Assembly (NCBI RefSeq): GCF_008807075.1
Contig: NZ_CP035632.1
Span: 2,790,001 to 2,854,000, forward strand
DNA from: Synechococcus sp. RSCCF101
GTDB lineage: Bacteria > Cyanobacteriota > Cyanobacteriia > PCC-6307 > Cyanobiaceae
Direction of reading: 5' to 3'
Length of the DNA stretch: 64,000 bases
Below are positions 40,628-51,801 of this stretch, one piece after another (position 1 is the first letter of the stretch; the number at the start of each line of letters is the position of its first letter). The notes under the pieces were generated by a model. The model did not search any database. It saw only the letters and a program-made list of their open reading frames with translations, and was not told the origin of the DNA. Both the position numbers and the translations under genes were made by a program.

Positions 40628-42961
40628 TCAGCGGTTCCAGCGCCGCTGCGGCACGGGCGGTCTGCGAATCGTTCCCGGCCCGGATTCCGCGGCAGCCGGT
40701 GCTGACGTGGGGGCCGAGGGATCGCTTCCCTGAATCCTGGCTGTCCACACGCCGCGGATGACGCGCCTGCGATCGGGCAGATTGCGCTCCGTCAGATCGC
40801 CGATTGTTCTCAACTGGCGTGGTCTCGGGGTGTCGGGGCGCTTGGCTGGGGTGAGGTCGGCGATGGCGGCCGGGTTGAGCGGCCTGCAGAGGCCGGGGGC
40901 ACGCCGGGTGTTGAGATCGTTCGGTGTGATGAAGCGTTCGAATGGCACAGTGTCCTCTCCGAAGCAGTCGTTGTATTCACTGCCGTTCACCAGAGCATCG
41001 ACCAGTCCGTAGAAGCCCTGGCGGGCTGCAGTGTCGAACAGCGCGTCGATTTCCCAGCGGCCGAAGGTGGGCCTGCCCAGCAGACGCCGATGCATCACCT
41101 CAATGGCCTTGGTGATGTACAGGCCATTCCAGTAGCGGCGGCGGAACGCCGCCGACCGTGCGACCTGCCTGACGAATTCCCGGAGGGAGATGTCGCCGTT
41201 CTCCAGCTTGATTTCCTCAACCTTCACCCGCTCGCCTGCGTAGCCCGAGCTGCCGAGCACCTGGATGTACACAGCCTGGATCACCGACTGGGTGCTCGAC
41301 TCGGTCGATCGCAGGCTGGGCTGGCCGGACCGGATCGGGGTTGAGGCTCCGCCTGTGGCGATCTGCTGCAGGCGCACCACCCTGGGTCCCACCCGCCTGG
41401 GGCGGGAGGCACGGAAGGCGGGGCTGTTCATCTGTCCCGGTTGATTCATGCCGTTGCCCACCAGCAGGCGGCGGCTGTCGTAACTCACCGGTGCAGGGCG
41501 GGTGCTGACGGAGGCCGTGCTGGACGGGAAGATCGCGCCGTAGGTGAGAGCGAGCGGATCATTGGCTCCGCCATAGGCATGCTGATCGGCGATTGGCTGC
41601 CTGTAACTGGCGTAGAGAGTGATGTACTGAGGAGCCCCCTCAAATGGGGCGCTGTAGCGGAACAGCCTGCGGTTGGAGCCCCAGCCCGCACTCTCCTGGG
41701 CTTCTTCTCCGAGATCGCGCAGGTAGGGGACGGTCTCTTCGCCGAAGACACGGGCGTATTCCATGGAATTGACCAGGGAATCCACAAGACCCGCCAATCC
41801 CTGCTCACTGACGATGGCGAAACTGCGTCTGAATTCCTCAATCGAACTGATGCCACGGCCCAGAATGTGTCGGTAGGCCAGCTCAACGACTCGCGAGTTG
41901 ACGAAGCGGCCATAGAACTGACGCCGATATTCCGTGCTGCGGCAGAGGGCGCGGATGAACTCGCGCATGGAGATCTGACCCTGAGCCACCTGTGTGGCTT
42001 CCACCGGGCACACCACCTGGGAGTAACCCTTGACGATGTCGCGCTCGAACACCTGGCGATAGGCGGCGCGGATCACTTCGCTCTTCTCGGCCCCGGAGAG
42101 GCCCGGCGTCATCACGAACCGCTGAGCCCCCTCGGCGGCCAGGGCATAGATCGCAGGCAGCTCCAGTCCCTGGTTCACCGGGCTGCCCAGGCGACGGCGC
42201 GTGCTGGGGGTGGGAACGGAGAGCTCCTTCAGCAGAACGTTGAAGCAGAGGAGCAGCTGCCTGCGTCCGGCTGGAAGATCCACCACCAGCTCGGCTGCGG
42301 CTGCCCGCATCTCCTGGAGGGCCACATTGGTGGCGGCCAGCGAGCAGGCCCGCATCAGCACGTCCCGGAGCCCTCGGGTGTTCACCGCCAGGATGCTGGG
42401 ATCGCCGCTGACCAGGGCGTAGCCCACGTAGCGGAGGAACCAGCCCAGATCGCGCACCGATTTGCGCATCCGGGCGGGTCCGTAGAGGGAGACGCTGATC
42501 GGGGTGAATCCCGCGGGAAGCACCACGCGGGTCTCCACATCGGAGGACGTGCCCTCCAGGATTCGCGACAGCAGCTTGGACGGGCCGCCGCGTTCCTGCG
42601 ACGAGGTGCCCGCGAACGTCTGAACCGACGAGGCGAACGCTTCCTGATCCGCCGCCAGAGCCACGCCCGCCTCGGCGGGACGGCCGCGCGGAATCAGGGG
42701 CTGGTCGAGGTACGACAGCGGCGTGCCACCGACGAAGATCCGGTTGGCCGCCCGGGCCACGATCTGCTCCGCATTGGCACTGATCCGTCGTGCCGCCTCA
42801 AGCCGCTCCCGCCCGCTCTGAAAGAAGGTCTTCAGCGTCTCCAGTTCGCCGCCGTCGGGGAAGCGGTCCTCCTGCTCGGCCTGACGGACGCTCGAGAGCG
42901 GCAGGGTGTCATAGAGCTGAGGAGAGACTCTGGGGCTGCCGCTGCTGGCGGTCACGGTCAT
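40628..42961 (-). CDS. apcE: Phycobilisome core-membrane linker ApcE (L_CM) with two REP domains
   Basis: ApcE organises the phycobilisome core, is a terminal emitter, and anchors it to the membrane. The 777-residue protein has an N-terminal alpha-phycobiliprotein-like domain (about 20-240) with the bilin cysteine at C206 (LMRACSLAATNVALQ) and an inserted loop near 78-150. Two linker domains follow, one around 280-420 (containing YRQVFERDIVKGY and AYRHILGRGISS) and one around 550-700 (YIQVLGSSGYAGERV and MHRRLLGRPTFG). A 100-residue basic, proline-rich tail ends the protein. Two REPs, rather than three or four, predict a two-cylinder core. The ATG at 42961 is preferred over 42988. Confidence 0.96.
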   Translation of the reverse strand: MTVTASSGSPRVSPQLYDTLPLSSVRQAEQEDRFPDGGELETLKTFFQSGRERLEAARRISANAEQIVARAANRIFVGGTPLSYLDQPLIPRGRPAEAGVALAADQEAFASSVQTFAGTSSQERGGPSKLLSRILEGTSSDVETRVVLPAGFTPISVSLYGPARMRKSVRDLGWFLRYVGYALVSGDPSILAVNTRGLRDVLMRACSLAATNVALQEMRAAAAELVVDLPAGRRQLLLCFNVLLKELSVPTPSTRRRLGSPVNQGLELPAIYALAAEGAQRFVMTPGLSGAEKSEVIRAAYRQVFERDIVKGYSQVVCPVEATQVAQGQISMREFIRALCRSTEYRRQFYGRFVNSRVVELAYRHILGRGISSIEEFRRSFAIVSEQGLAGLVDSLVNSMEYARVFGEETVPYLRDLGEEAQESAGWGSNRRLFRYSAPFEGAPQYITLYASYRQPIADQHAYGGANDPLALTYGAIFPSSTASVSTRPAPVSYDSRRLLVGNGMNQPGQMNSPAFRASRPRRVGPRVVRLQQIATGGASTPIRSGQPSLRSTESSTQSVIQAVYIQVLGSSGYAGERVKVEEIKLENGDISLREFVRQVARSAAFRRRYWNGLYITKAIEVMHRRLLGRPTFGRWEIDALFDTAARQGFYGLVDALVNGSEYNDCFGEDTVPFERFITPNDLNTRRAPGLCRPLNPAAIADLTPAKRPDTPRPRQLRTIGDLTERNLPDRRRVIRGVWTARIQGSDPSAPTSAPAAAESGPGTIRRPPVPQRRWNR

Positions 42962-43098
42962 GGACACGATCAAGCCTGGTCCAGGCACGTTACGGCTGTG
43001 CCCTGATCCGCTCCGGGGCTGATGAACAAATGTTTGCAGCGTCCCTGCCCCGCCATGCGGCGGCGTGAAAAGCTGCCCTCACCCCTGTCATCCCGCCC

Positions 43099-44334
43099 AT
43101 GACCGCGGCCACGCCATCGCCCGCCAGCGATGCCGCCACTCCCGTCGTGAGCGCCTTCTACGACCGCTTCCCCTACCCCGGCGATCCGATGCAGGACGGG
43201 CCGCCGCCGGGATACAACTGGCGTTGGTGCCATCGCTGCGTGGTCAGCGCCTGCATCGGAGTGCTGCCCGCCTCGGACCCTTCCCCCCTGCGCATCCTGG
43301 ACGCCGGCTGCGGCACCGGAGTCAGCACCGATTACCTCGCCCATCTCAACCCCGGTGCCGAGATCCTGGCGGTGGACATCAGCGGCGGGGCGCTGGACCT
43401 GGCGAGAACCCGCCTGCAGCGTTCGGGCGGGGACCAGCGGGTCCTCCTGCGCCAGGAACAGCGCAGCTTGCTCGACCTCGCCGGGGAAGGTCCCTTCCAT
43501 CTGATCAATTCCGTGGGTGTGCTGCACCACCTGCGTGACCCTCTGGCCGGACTTCGCGCCCTGGCGGATCTTCTGGCCCCCGATGGAGTGATGCATCTCT
43601 TTCTGTATGCCGCTGCGGGCCGATGGGAGATCCGCCGGACCCAGGCCGCTCTGGCCAGCCTCGGTCTCCAGCCGGATGGTGAGGGTGTGGGCCTGGCGCG
43701 CCGGCTTCTGGCCGATCTGCCGGAGGCCAATGCGCTGCGCCGCAGCCACGAGGAACGCTGGGCCATCGACACCGCTGCCGAGTCCAACTTCGCGGACATG
43801 TATCTGCACCCGCAGGAGGCGGTGTACGACCTCAACGGTCTGTTCGACCTGATCGAGGCCGCGGGGCTGTCCTTCGCCGGCTTCTCCAACCCCGAGGTCT
43901 GGGACCCGGCCCGTCTGCTGCAGGGAGAGCTGCTGGAACGGGCGCTGGCCCTGCCGGAACGCCGCCGCTGGCAACTGGTCGAGCTCCTGGATCCCGCCAT
44001 CAGCCATCTGGAATTCTTCGTCAGCCGAGAGCCGCTCGTGCGCCGGGACCCTTCGGAGGATCATGCGCTGCTCTCCCTGACCGGTGAGCGGAGTCCGTGC
44101 CTCTGGGGCTACCCGTCCCAGCAGCTTCTCGGACGGGACATGCAGCCCATCCATCTCACGGAAGCCGCCCTGTCCCTGCTGGATGCCCTGGAGCGGGCTG
44201 CGCCCGGCACACCGTTCCACGCGCTTCCACTCGCGATGGGGCCGGACGAGAGGTCGCGCCTGATCCGCGATCTGGTGCGGGAGCAGGTGCTGATGCTGCG
44301 GGATGTCTCGCAGGTTGCGCCGGAGGGCGCGTGA
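43099..44334 (+). CDS. Class I SAM-dependent methyltransferase
   Basis: The 411-residue protein has a SAM-binding domain in the first 180 residues (ILDAGCGTGVSTDYLA, AEILAVDISGGALDLA, INSVGVLHHLRDP). The remaining 230 residues form an extension that is unusual for a small methyltransferase and may bind the substrate. The N-terminus YDRFPYPGDPM is a pattern seen in cyanobacterial methyltransferases of unknown substrate. It is divergent from apcE with 137 bp between starts, and lies just before the ATP synthase operon. Confidence 0.85.
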   Translation: MTAATPSPASDAATPVVSAFYDRFPYPGDPMQDGPPPGYNWRWCHRCVVSACIGVLPASDPSPLRILDAGCGTGVSTDYLAHLNPGAEILAVDISGGALDLARTRLQRSGGDQRVLLRQEQRSLLDLAGEGPFHLINSVGVLHHLRDPLAGLRALADLLAPDGVMHLFLYAAAGRWEIRRTQAALASLGLQPDGEGVGLARRLLADLPEANALRRSHEERWAIDTAAESNFADMYLHPQEAVYDLNGLFDLIEAAGLSFAGFSNPEVWDPARLLQGELLERALALPERRRWQLVELLDPAISHLEFFVSREPLVRRDPSEDHALLSLTGERSPCLWGYPSQQLLGRDMQPIHLTEAALSLLDALERAAPGTPFHALPLAMGPDERSRLIRDLVREQVLMLRDVSQVAPEGA

Positions 44335-44370
44335 TAGATTCCGCGCGCTTTCCTGCCATCAGCGCTGCAC

Positions 44371-44763
44371 GTGCAGGTTTCCTACGTCGAAGGACCGGAA
44401 CCCGTTCCCTGTGCCGTTGATAGCGGGATGGACGCGTATCTGCAACTGCAGATCCGCTGTCTGCTGGCCACAGCGGCACTCGGCGTCGTCGCCTCTCTGA
44501 TCAGTGCTCTGATCTGGGGGATGACCACTTCCCTGAGTGTGCTGGTCGGTGCCGTCGCCGGTGTTCTCTACCTGCGTCTGCTCGCCCGCAGCGTGGCCCG
44601 CCTGGGGAGCAACAGTCGTCAGATTGGACGCTTTCAACTGGTCGTCCCGGTTCTGCTGGTGGTCGGTGTGTCCCGACTGCCGTCTCTGGACCTCCTCCCG
44701 GCCATCCTCGGCTTTCTCGTCTACAAGCCCGCTCTGCTGGTTCAGGCCGCCTTCGAGCCCTGA
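44371..44763 (+). CDS. atp1: ATP synthase protein I (Atp1/AtpI-like)
   Basis: The 130-residue protein has four hydrophobic segments ([70 protein letters not shown]). As the first gene of the atp operon, it matches the AtpI-like protein that helps assemble the c-ring in other bacteria. The GTG at 44371 is used here; an ATG at 44428 would skip a polar 19-residue N-terminus. Confidence 0.85.
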   Translation: MQVSYVEGPEPVPCAVDSGMDAYLQLQIRCLLATAALGVVASLISALIWGMTTSLSVLVGAVAGVLYLRLLARSVARLGSNSRQIGRFQLVVPVLLVVGVSRLPSLDLLPAILGFLVYKPALLVQAAFEP

Positions 44764-44789
44764 GCTGTCTCCAACCGATCTCCGCTTCC

Positions 44790-45515
44790 ATGCCCCCGCT
44801 GCCCATGCCTCCGCTGCTCGCCGAACTCGAAGTCGGCCAGCACTTCTACTGGCGAATCGGCAACCTCAACCTGCACGGCCAGGTCTTCCTGAGCTCCTGG
44901 GTTGTGATCGGTGCCCTTCTGGCGCTCATCATCGCCGGCACCCGGCGCATGGAGCGCGATCCGCGCGGTGTTCAGAACCTGCTCGAGTTCCTCTGGGACT
45001 ACCTGCGTGACCTCGCCCGCGAGCAGATCGGCGAAAAGGCTTACCGCGACTGGCTGCCGTTCGTCGGCACCCTGTTCCTGTTCATCTTCGTCTCCAACTG
45101 GGGTGGAGCACTGATCCCATGGCGCCTGATCGAACTCCCCAGCGGTGAGCTCGGCGCTCCCACGGCGGACATCAACACGACCGTCGCCATGGCTCTGCTG
45201 GTGTCGCTGTCCTACTTCTATGCCGGCCTCAGCCGGAAGGGGCTGCGCTACTTCGAGTACTACGTGGAGCCGACTCCGATCATGCTCCCGTTCAAGATCA
45301 TCGAGGATTTCACCAAGCCTCTGTCCCTGTCCTTCCGTCTGTTCGGCAACATCCTTGCCGACGAACTGGTCGTTGCCGTTCTGGCCTTCCTGGTTCCGGT
45401 CCTCGTGCCGCTGCCGGCGATGTTCCTCGGCCTGTTCACCAGTGCCATCCAGGCCCTGATCTTCGCGACGCTCGCCGCCAATTACATCGGCGAGGCCGTT
45501 CACGAAGAACACTGA
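44790..45515 (+). CDS. atpB: ATP synthase subunit a
   Basis: Subunit a forms the proton half-channels of F0 in the thylakoid membrane. The 241-residue protein has five to six hydrophobic helices, with the essential arginine in [13 protein letters not shown] and the conserved [21 protein letters not shown]. The N-terminus is a short lumenal segment. It lies 26 bp after atp1 and 178 bp before atpE. Confidence 0.96.
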   Translation: MPPLPMPPLLAELEVGQHFYWRIGNLNLHGQVFLSSWVVIGALLALIIAGTRRMERDPRGVQNLLEFLWDYLRDLAREQIGEKAYRDWLPFVGTLFLFIFVSNWGGALIPWRLIELPSGELGAPTADINTTVAMALLVSLSYFYAGLSRKGLRYFEYYVEPTPIMLPFKIIEDFTKPLSLSFRLFGNILADELVVAVLAFLVPVLVPLPAMFLGLFTSAIQALIFATLAANYIGEAVHEEH

Positions 45516-45567
45516 GTCCCTTTAACGGCAGGCGGAACCCGACGTTGTGTCGACCTCCGTCTGCTAA

Positions 45568-45942
<375 letters not shown>

Positions 45943-45948
45943 TCCAAT

Positions 45949-45980
45949 CGCCGGTCGGCCCTGAACCGGGTCGGCCGGCG
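45949..45980 (+). other. Strong hairpin immediately after atpE
   Basis: Positions 45949-45961 pair with 45968-45980 over 13 consecutive base pairs, two of them G-U in RNA, with a 6-nt loop. The stem starts 6 nt after the atpE stop. No T-run follows, so it is more likely to protect or attenuate mRNA than to terminate fully. Confidence 0.6.
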
Positions 45981-46041
45981 GTTCCGTCGGCGGCACTCCG
46001 CCGCGCTCCCATCCACGTCAGCGCTTCAGCCCTTCGCATCC

Positions 46042-46509
46042 ATGACCAGCTGGCTCCAGCTCGCCGCCGCCGCGGCCCCCGAGGGAGGCCTGTTCGACCT
46101 CGATGCCACCCTGCCGCTGATGGCGGTTCAGGTGGTCCTTCTCACCTTCATTCTCAACGCCCTGTTCTTCCGCCCTGTCGGACGGGCCGTCGAGGAGCGT
46201 GAGAGCTACGTGACCACCAGTCGCGCCGAGGCCAAGCGCAAGCTGGCCGAAGTCGAGCGTCTCGAAGCCGATCTCACCGAGCAGCTCCGCGGCGCACGCC
46301 AGCAGGCCCAGGCCCTCATCCTCGAGGCCGAGCAGGAAATGGATCGCCTCTATCGCGATGCTCTCGCTGAGGCCACAGCTGAAGCCAATGCCACCCGCGA
46401 AAAGGCCCGCAAGGAGATCGAGATCCAGCGGCGTGAAGCCACATCGGCTCTCCAGTCCGATGTGGACCGGATGAGCTCCATGATCATTGACCGTCTCCTG
46501 GCCGCCTGA
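46042..46509 (+). CDS. atpG: ATP synthase subunit b'
   Basis: The 155-residue protein has a membrane helix ([20 protein letters not shown]) and a long, charged coiled coil. The divergent second copy of subunit b (b') is characteristic of photosynthetic ATP synthases. It lies upstream of atpF with a one-base overlap. Its stop and the atpF start share base 46509. Confidence 0.96.
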   Translation: MTSWLQLAAAAAPEGGLFDLDATLPLMAVQVVLLTFILNALFFRPVGRAVEERESYVTTSRAEAKRKLAEVERLEADLTEQLRGARQQAQALILEAEQEMDRLYRDALAEATAEANATREKARKEIEIQRREATSALQSDVDRMSSMIIDRLLAA

Positions 46510-47036
46510 TGCACGCTGACCTCCACCATCTCGTTCTGGCCAGCCACGGCGGCTTCGGCTTCAACTTCAATCCGCTTGAGACCAATCTGGTCAACCTCGT
46601 CATCACCATCGCGGTGCTGACCTGGTTCCTGAGAGGCTTTCTCGGCGGCATCCTCGAGCGCCGCCGTCAGGCGATCCTCAGCGACCTGAGTGACGCCGAG
46701 CAGCGTCTCGCCAAAGCGGAAACCTCTCTTGCGGCCGCCAAAAGCGAGCTTTCCGCCGCCCAGGCCAAGGCCCAGCAGATCCGCGCCGATGGCGAGGCCA
46801 GGGCGCAGGGCATCCGTCGTGAGAGTGAGATGCGAACCGTTGAGGCCATGGCTGCTCTCAAGCAGGATGCCCTCGCCGACATGAGTGCCGAGAGCGCTCG
46901 CATCACCGAGGAGCTGCGTCGTGAGGCAGCCCTCGCTGCGATCGAGCGGGTTCTCGAGCAGCTCCCCTCCAGGCTGGACACCGATGGCCAGCAACGCCTG
47001 ATCGACACAGCCCTTTCCAATCTGGAGCAAGCCTGA
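46509..47036 (+). CDS. atpF: ATP synthase subunit b
   Basis: The 175-residue b subunit has a membrane helix (NLVNLVITIAVLTWFLRGFLG) and a long coiled coil rich in Glu, Arg and Ala that forms the peripheral stalk. It starts at the last base of the atpG stop and shares its own last base with the atpH start, which points to tight translational coupling of b', b and delta. Confidence 0.96.
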   Translation: MHADLHHLVLASHGGFGFNFNPLETNLVNLVITIAVLTWFLRGFLGGILERRRQAILSDLSDAEQRLAKAETSLAAAKSELSAAQAKAQQIRADGEARAQGIRRESEMRTVEAMAALKQDALADMSAESARITEELRREAALAAIERVLEQLPSRLDTDGQQRLIDTALSNLEQA

Positions 47037-47584
47037 TGCCATTGCTCAATGCCATTGCCACTCCGTACGCCGAAGCGTTCCTCCAGGTGTGCGAGGCCAG
47101 GGATGAAAGCGATCTCGCCTTCCAGCAGATCAAGGACATTCTTGCTGTCTGGGAGTCCTCGGATGAGCTGAGGCAGGCCATGACGAGCCCCGTGCTCGAA
47201 CCCGCCGCCAAGAAAGCGGCACTGGAGCTGCTCTTCGCCGAGCAGGTGACCCCGGCCCTCCTCAATCTGCTGCGCCTTCTGGCTGATCGCAATCGCACCG
47301 CCGTGCTGGATTCGGTCCTGAACCGCTACCTCGAGCTCTACCGCGAGATGAAGCGCATCGCCCTGGCCACCGTGCGTTCCGCCACCGCTCTGAGTGATGA
47401 CCAGCAGGCGGCGCTTCGGCGCCGGATTCTCCAGGTGGCTGGAACCGAGTCCGTCGACATGGATCTGACTGTGGATCCCTCCCTGATCGGGGGCTTCGTC
47501 GTGAGTCTCGGATCGCAGGTCATTGACGCCAGCCTGTCCGGTCAGGTCAGGCGCCTCGGACTGGCGCTGGCCCGCACGGCCTGA
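47036..47584 (+). CDS. atpH: ATP synthase subunit delta
   Basis: The 182-residue delta subunit starts MPLLNAIATPYAEAFLQV and has the C-terminal motif DPSLIGGFVVSLGSQVIDASLSGQVRRL. It links the top of the alpha/beta hexamer to the peripheral stalk. Its start overlaps the last base of atpF, and atpA follows after 63 bp. Confidence 0.96.
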   Translation: MPLLNAIATPYAEAFLQVCEARDESDLAFQQIKDILAVWESSDELRQAMTSPVLEPAAKKAALELLFAEQVTPALLNLLRLLADRNRTAVLDSVLNRYLELYREMKRIALATVRSATALSDDQQAALRRRILQVAGTESVDMDLTVDPSLIGGFVVSLGSQVIDASLSGQVRRLGLALARTA

Positions 47585-49165
<1,581 letters not shown>

Positions 49166-49178
49166 GGGAGGGACAAGC

Positions 49179-50129
49179 GTGGCCAATCTCAAGGAAATCC
49201 GCGACCGCATCAAGTCGGTCAAGAACACCCGAAAAATCACCGAAGCCATGCGGCTCGTGGCCGCAGCCAAGGTGCGCCGGGCCCAGGAACAGGTGCTGCG
49301 CAGCCGTCCCTTCGCGGACCGGCTCGCCCGTGTGCTCGAGAACATCCTCACCCGGGTCGGTTTCGATGAAACCGATGCCAACCTCCTCGAAAACAGGGAG
49401 GTGGAGTCGATCACCCTCATGGCCGTCACCGGAGACCGTGGTCTCTGCGGCGGCTACAACACCAATGTGATCAAGCGCACGGAGCGTCGCTTCAGCGAGC
49501 TCAAGCAGCAGGGCTACAACGTGGAGCTGGTGCTGGTGGGCCGCAAAGCCATCACCTACTTCAAGAACCGCTCCTATCCCATGCGGGCCACCTTCAGTGG
49601 CCTGGAGCAGGTGCCCACCGCTGACGAGGCCAACACCATCTCCGGCGAGATCCTGGCGGAGTTTCTCTCCGGCACAACCGATCGGGTTGAGATCATCTAC
49701 ACCCGGTTCATCAACCTGGTCAGCTGCAGGCCGGTCGTTCAGACCCTCCTCCCCCTGGATCCCCAGGGGATCGCCAGCCCGGATGATGAAATCTTCCGTC
49801 TGACAACCCGCGAAGGCCGACTCACCGTGGAGACCGGCAGTGCACCCAGCAATGAGCAGCCGGCGCTCCCCTCGGATATGGTGTTCGAGCAGAGCCCTGA
49901 CCAGCTGCTGAACGCTCTGCTGCCTCTGTACCTCCAGAACCAGCTCCTGCGTTCGCTTCAGGAAGCGGCAGCCTCCGAGCTGGCCAGCCGAATGACCGCC
50001 ATGAACAATGCCAGCGACAACGCCAAGGCTCTCGCCAAGACGCTGACGCTGGATTACAACAAGGCCCGTCAGGCGGCCATCACGCAGGAGATCCTGGAAG
50101 TGGTGGGTGGTTCGGCCGTGATGAGCTGA
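49179..50129 (+). CDS. atpC: ATP synthase subunit gamma
   Basis: The 316-residue gamma subunit starts [23 protein letters not shown] and ends with the terminal helix pair [16 protein letters not shown]. An insertion near residues 195-235 (from [15 protein letters not shown]) is the cyanobacterial gamma insert, without the cysteine pair that gives redox control in plants. The start is GTG at 49179, 14 bp after atpA. Confidence 0.97.
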   Translation: MANLKEIRDRIKSVKNTRKITEAMRLVAAAKVRRAQEQVLRSRPFADRLARVLENILTRVGFDETDANLLENREVESITLMAVTGDRGLCGGYNTNVIKRTERRFSELKQQGYNVELVLVGRKAITYFKNRSYPMRATFSGLEQVPTADEANTISGEILAEFLSGTTDRVEIIYTRFINLVSCRPVVQTLLPLDPQGIASPDDEIFRLTTREGRLTVETGSAPSNEQPALPSDMVFEQSPDQLLNALLPLYLQNQLLRSLQEAAASELASRMTAMNNASDNAKALAKTLTLDYNKARQAAITQEILEVVGGSAVMS

Positions 50130-50161
50130 GCCTCTCCCCCCTCGTCCCCGTCGCTGCGCCG

Positions 50162-50485
50162 GTGTCCCAGTCCTTCTCCATCACTGCGGAGCTTGATGGC
50201 TCCACCTACAGCTTCGTCTGCCGTGAGGATCAGACCGTCCTTTCGGCGGCCGAGTCGGAGGGCGTTCCCCTGCCGAGCTCCTGCTGCTCGGGCGTCTGCA
50301 CCAGCTGTGCCGCCAGGCTGCTTGCCGGTGAGGTGCACCAGCCTGATGCAATGGGTGTGAAGGCCGAGCTGCAGCAGCAGGGCTACGCCCTGCTTTGCGT
50401 CGCCTACCCCCGCAGCGACCTGAGCCTGCTGGCGCAGCAGGAGGATGCCCTCTATCAGGCCCAGTTCGGTCAGTACCAGAAATAA
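50162..50485 (+). CDS. [2Fe-2S] plant-type ferredoxin
   Basis: The 107-residue protein has the ligand pattern C41-x4-C46-x2-C49 in SSCCSGVCTSCA and a distal cysteine in YALLCVAYP, typical of plant-type ferredoxins. An extra cysteine (C42) sits within the motif. It differs from the main photosynthetic ferredoxin, so it may serve a specific pathway. The start is GTG at 50162, 33 bp after atpC. Confidence 0.92.
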   Translation: MSQSFSITAELDGSTYSFVCREDQTVLSAAESEGVPLPSSCCSGVCTSCAARLLAGEVHQPDAMGVKAELQQQGYALLCVAYPRSDLSLLAQQEDALYQAQFGQYQK

Positions 50486-50523
50486 GCAAATCGGCCGTCA
50501 GACTCCGAAGCGGCTCGTCCCCG

Positions 50524-50712
50524 ATGCCCCCGACCCCCGATGGGATCGAACTGAGCCTGGTCGTCCCTGACGGTCCGCTCAGGCCAGCCGTTCTCAGTGC
50601 CCTGGCTGCTCATGGTGAGCCGCTTCGATGGGCGATCACGGCCTGTACCCCGGACCCCGCCTCCGGCGGGCGACGTCTCACGGTCGAGGCGGTGATTCTG
50701 CGGCCTGCATGA
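50524..50712 (+). CDS. Conserved hypothetical small protein, 62 residues
   Basis: The sequence reads GIELSLVVPDGPLRPAVLSALA and ends VEAVILRPA, suggesting a compact alpha/beta fold. No domain name is recognised. The ATG at 50524 follows the ferredoxin by 38 bp, and the stop overlaps the DUF3326 start by 4 bp (ATGA), so it is likely translated with it. Confidence 0.6.
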   Translation: MPPTPDGIELSLVVPDGPLRPAVLSALAAHGEPLRWAITACTPDPASGGRRLTVEAVILRPA

Positions 50713-51740
50713 GTGCCGCTGCCCCATTCCCCACCGTGATGGTGGTGCCCACCGGGATCGGCTGTGAGGTTGGCGGGTATGCCGGCGATGCACTTCCGGC
50801 GGCACGGCTTCTGGCCGCCGCCAGCGGCGGCCTGATCACCCACCCCAATGTGCTGAATGCCGCGGCGCTGTACTGGCCAGACCCCCGACTCCTTTACGTG
50901 GAGGGGTGGGCTCTCGATCGGTTCTGTGCGGCGGAGCTGGCCCTGCGGCCAAGGCGGTCCAGGCGAGTCGGGCTGCTGATCGATGCCGGCCTGGAGCCGG
51001 AGCTGCAACGGCGTCATCGCCAGGTTGCCGATGCGGTGCGCGTCAGCCTCGGCCTGCCAATCGGCCCGGTCCTGGTGAGCGATGCCCCCTTTGGCGTGAG
51101 CCTTCGTCTGGGGTCCTCAGGCACCAGCTGGGGCGGACTCGAGAACCCGTCCAGCCTGCTCAGAGGGGGGGAGGCTCTGGTCGCGTCCGGTGCCGAGGCC
51201 ATTGCCGTGGTGGCCCGCTTTCCCGATGAGCCCGACAGTGAGGCCCTGGCGGCCTATCGCCGCGGTGACGGGGTCGACGGGCTCGCCGGCGCTGAGGCCG
51301 TGATCAGCCACCTGCTCGTCTGTGAGCTGGGCCTGCCCTGTGCCCACGCCCCGGCCCTCGCCCCGCTGCCGGTGATGGCGGATCTGGATCCGCGCGCTGC
51401 CGCGGAGGAGATCGGCCATACCTTCCTCAGTTGCGTGCTGGTGGGCCTGTCGCAGGCACCGGACCTGGTGGCGCCGGGGGACGTGGGGCCCGGCGATCTG
51501 ACGAGCGACCGGATCGGGGCCGTCGTGGCACCGGCCGGGGCACTCGGTGGTGCGGCCGTGCTGGCCTGCGCCGAGCGGGGCATTCCCGTGATCGCCGTGC
51601 AGAACCCCTGCGCTCTGACTGTGGATGCCGCTGCCCTCGGACTGACCGTGATTCCCGCCCAGAGCTATGTGGAAGCCGCCGGCTGGCTCACTCTGTTAAG
51701 GGAGGGACTCGACGCCGGGCGGTGGCTGGGGGGGGGCTGA
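50709..51740 (+). CDS. DUF3326 family protein
   Basis: The 343-residue protein matches the DUF3326 family of cyanobacteria and plants: VMVVPTGIGCEVGGYAGDALPAA near the start, HPNVLNAA, and a glycine-rich AGALGGAAVLACAERGIPVIAV region with features of a nucleotide-binding fold. Function is unknown. It overlaps the 62-residue gene by 4 bp and converges on bicA with a 61-bp gap. Confidence 0.85.
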   Translation: MSAAAPFPTVMVVPTGIGCEVGGYAGDALPAARLLAAASGGLITHPNVLNAAALYWPDPRLLYVEGWALDRFCAAELALRPRRSRRVGLLIDAGLEPELQRRHRQVADAVRVSLGLPIGPVLVSDAPFGVSLRLGSSGTSWGGLENPSSLLRGGEALVASGAEAIAVVARFPDEPDSEALAAYRRGDGVDGLAGAEAVISHLLVCELGLPCAHAPALAPLPVMADLDPRAAAEEIGHTFLSCVLVGLSQAPDLVAPGDVGPGDLTSDRIGAVVAPAGALGGAAVLACAERGIPVIAVQNPCALTVDAAALGLTVIPAQSYVEAAGWLTLLREGLDAGRWLGGG

Positions 51741-51801
51741 GGCGGTTGAGGGGGCGACAGTGTGACGGTCGCCGTCGCCATCAGCTGCCGCCGGGTTCCG
51801 C

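Noticed and set aside
40432-40761. Forward frame of 109 residues in the apcE-apcA gap
   Set aside because: It runs into the apcE 3' end on the other strand and lacks any conserved pattern.
51753-51773. Short hairpin between the DUF3326 gene and bicA
   Set aside because: Only a 6-bp stem with a 9-nt loop and no T-run; too weak to call a terminator.
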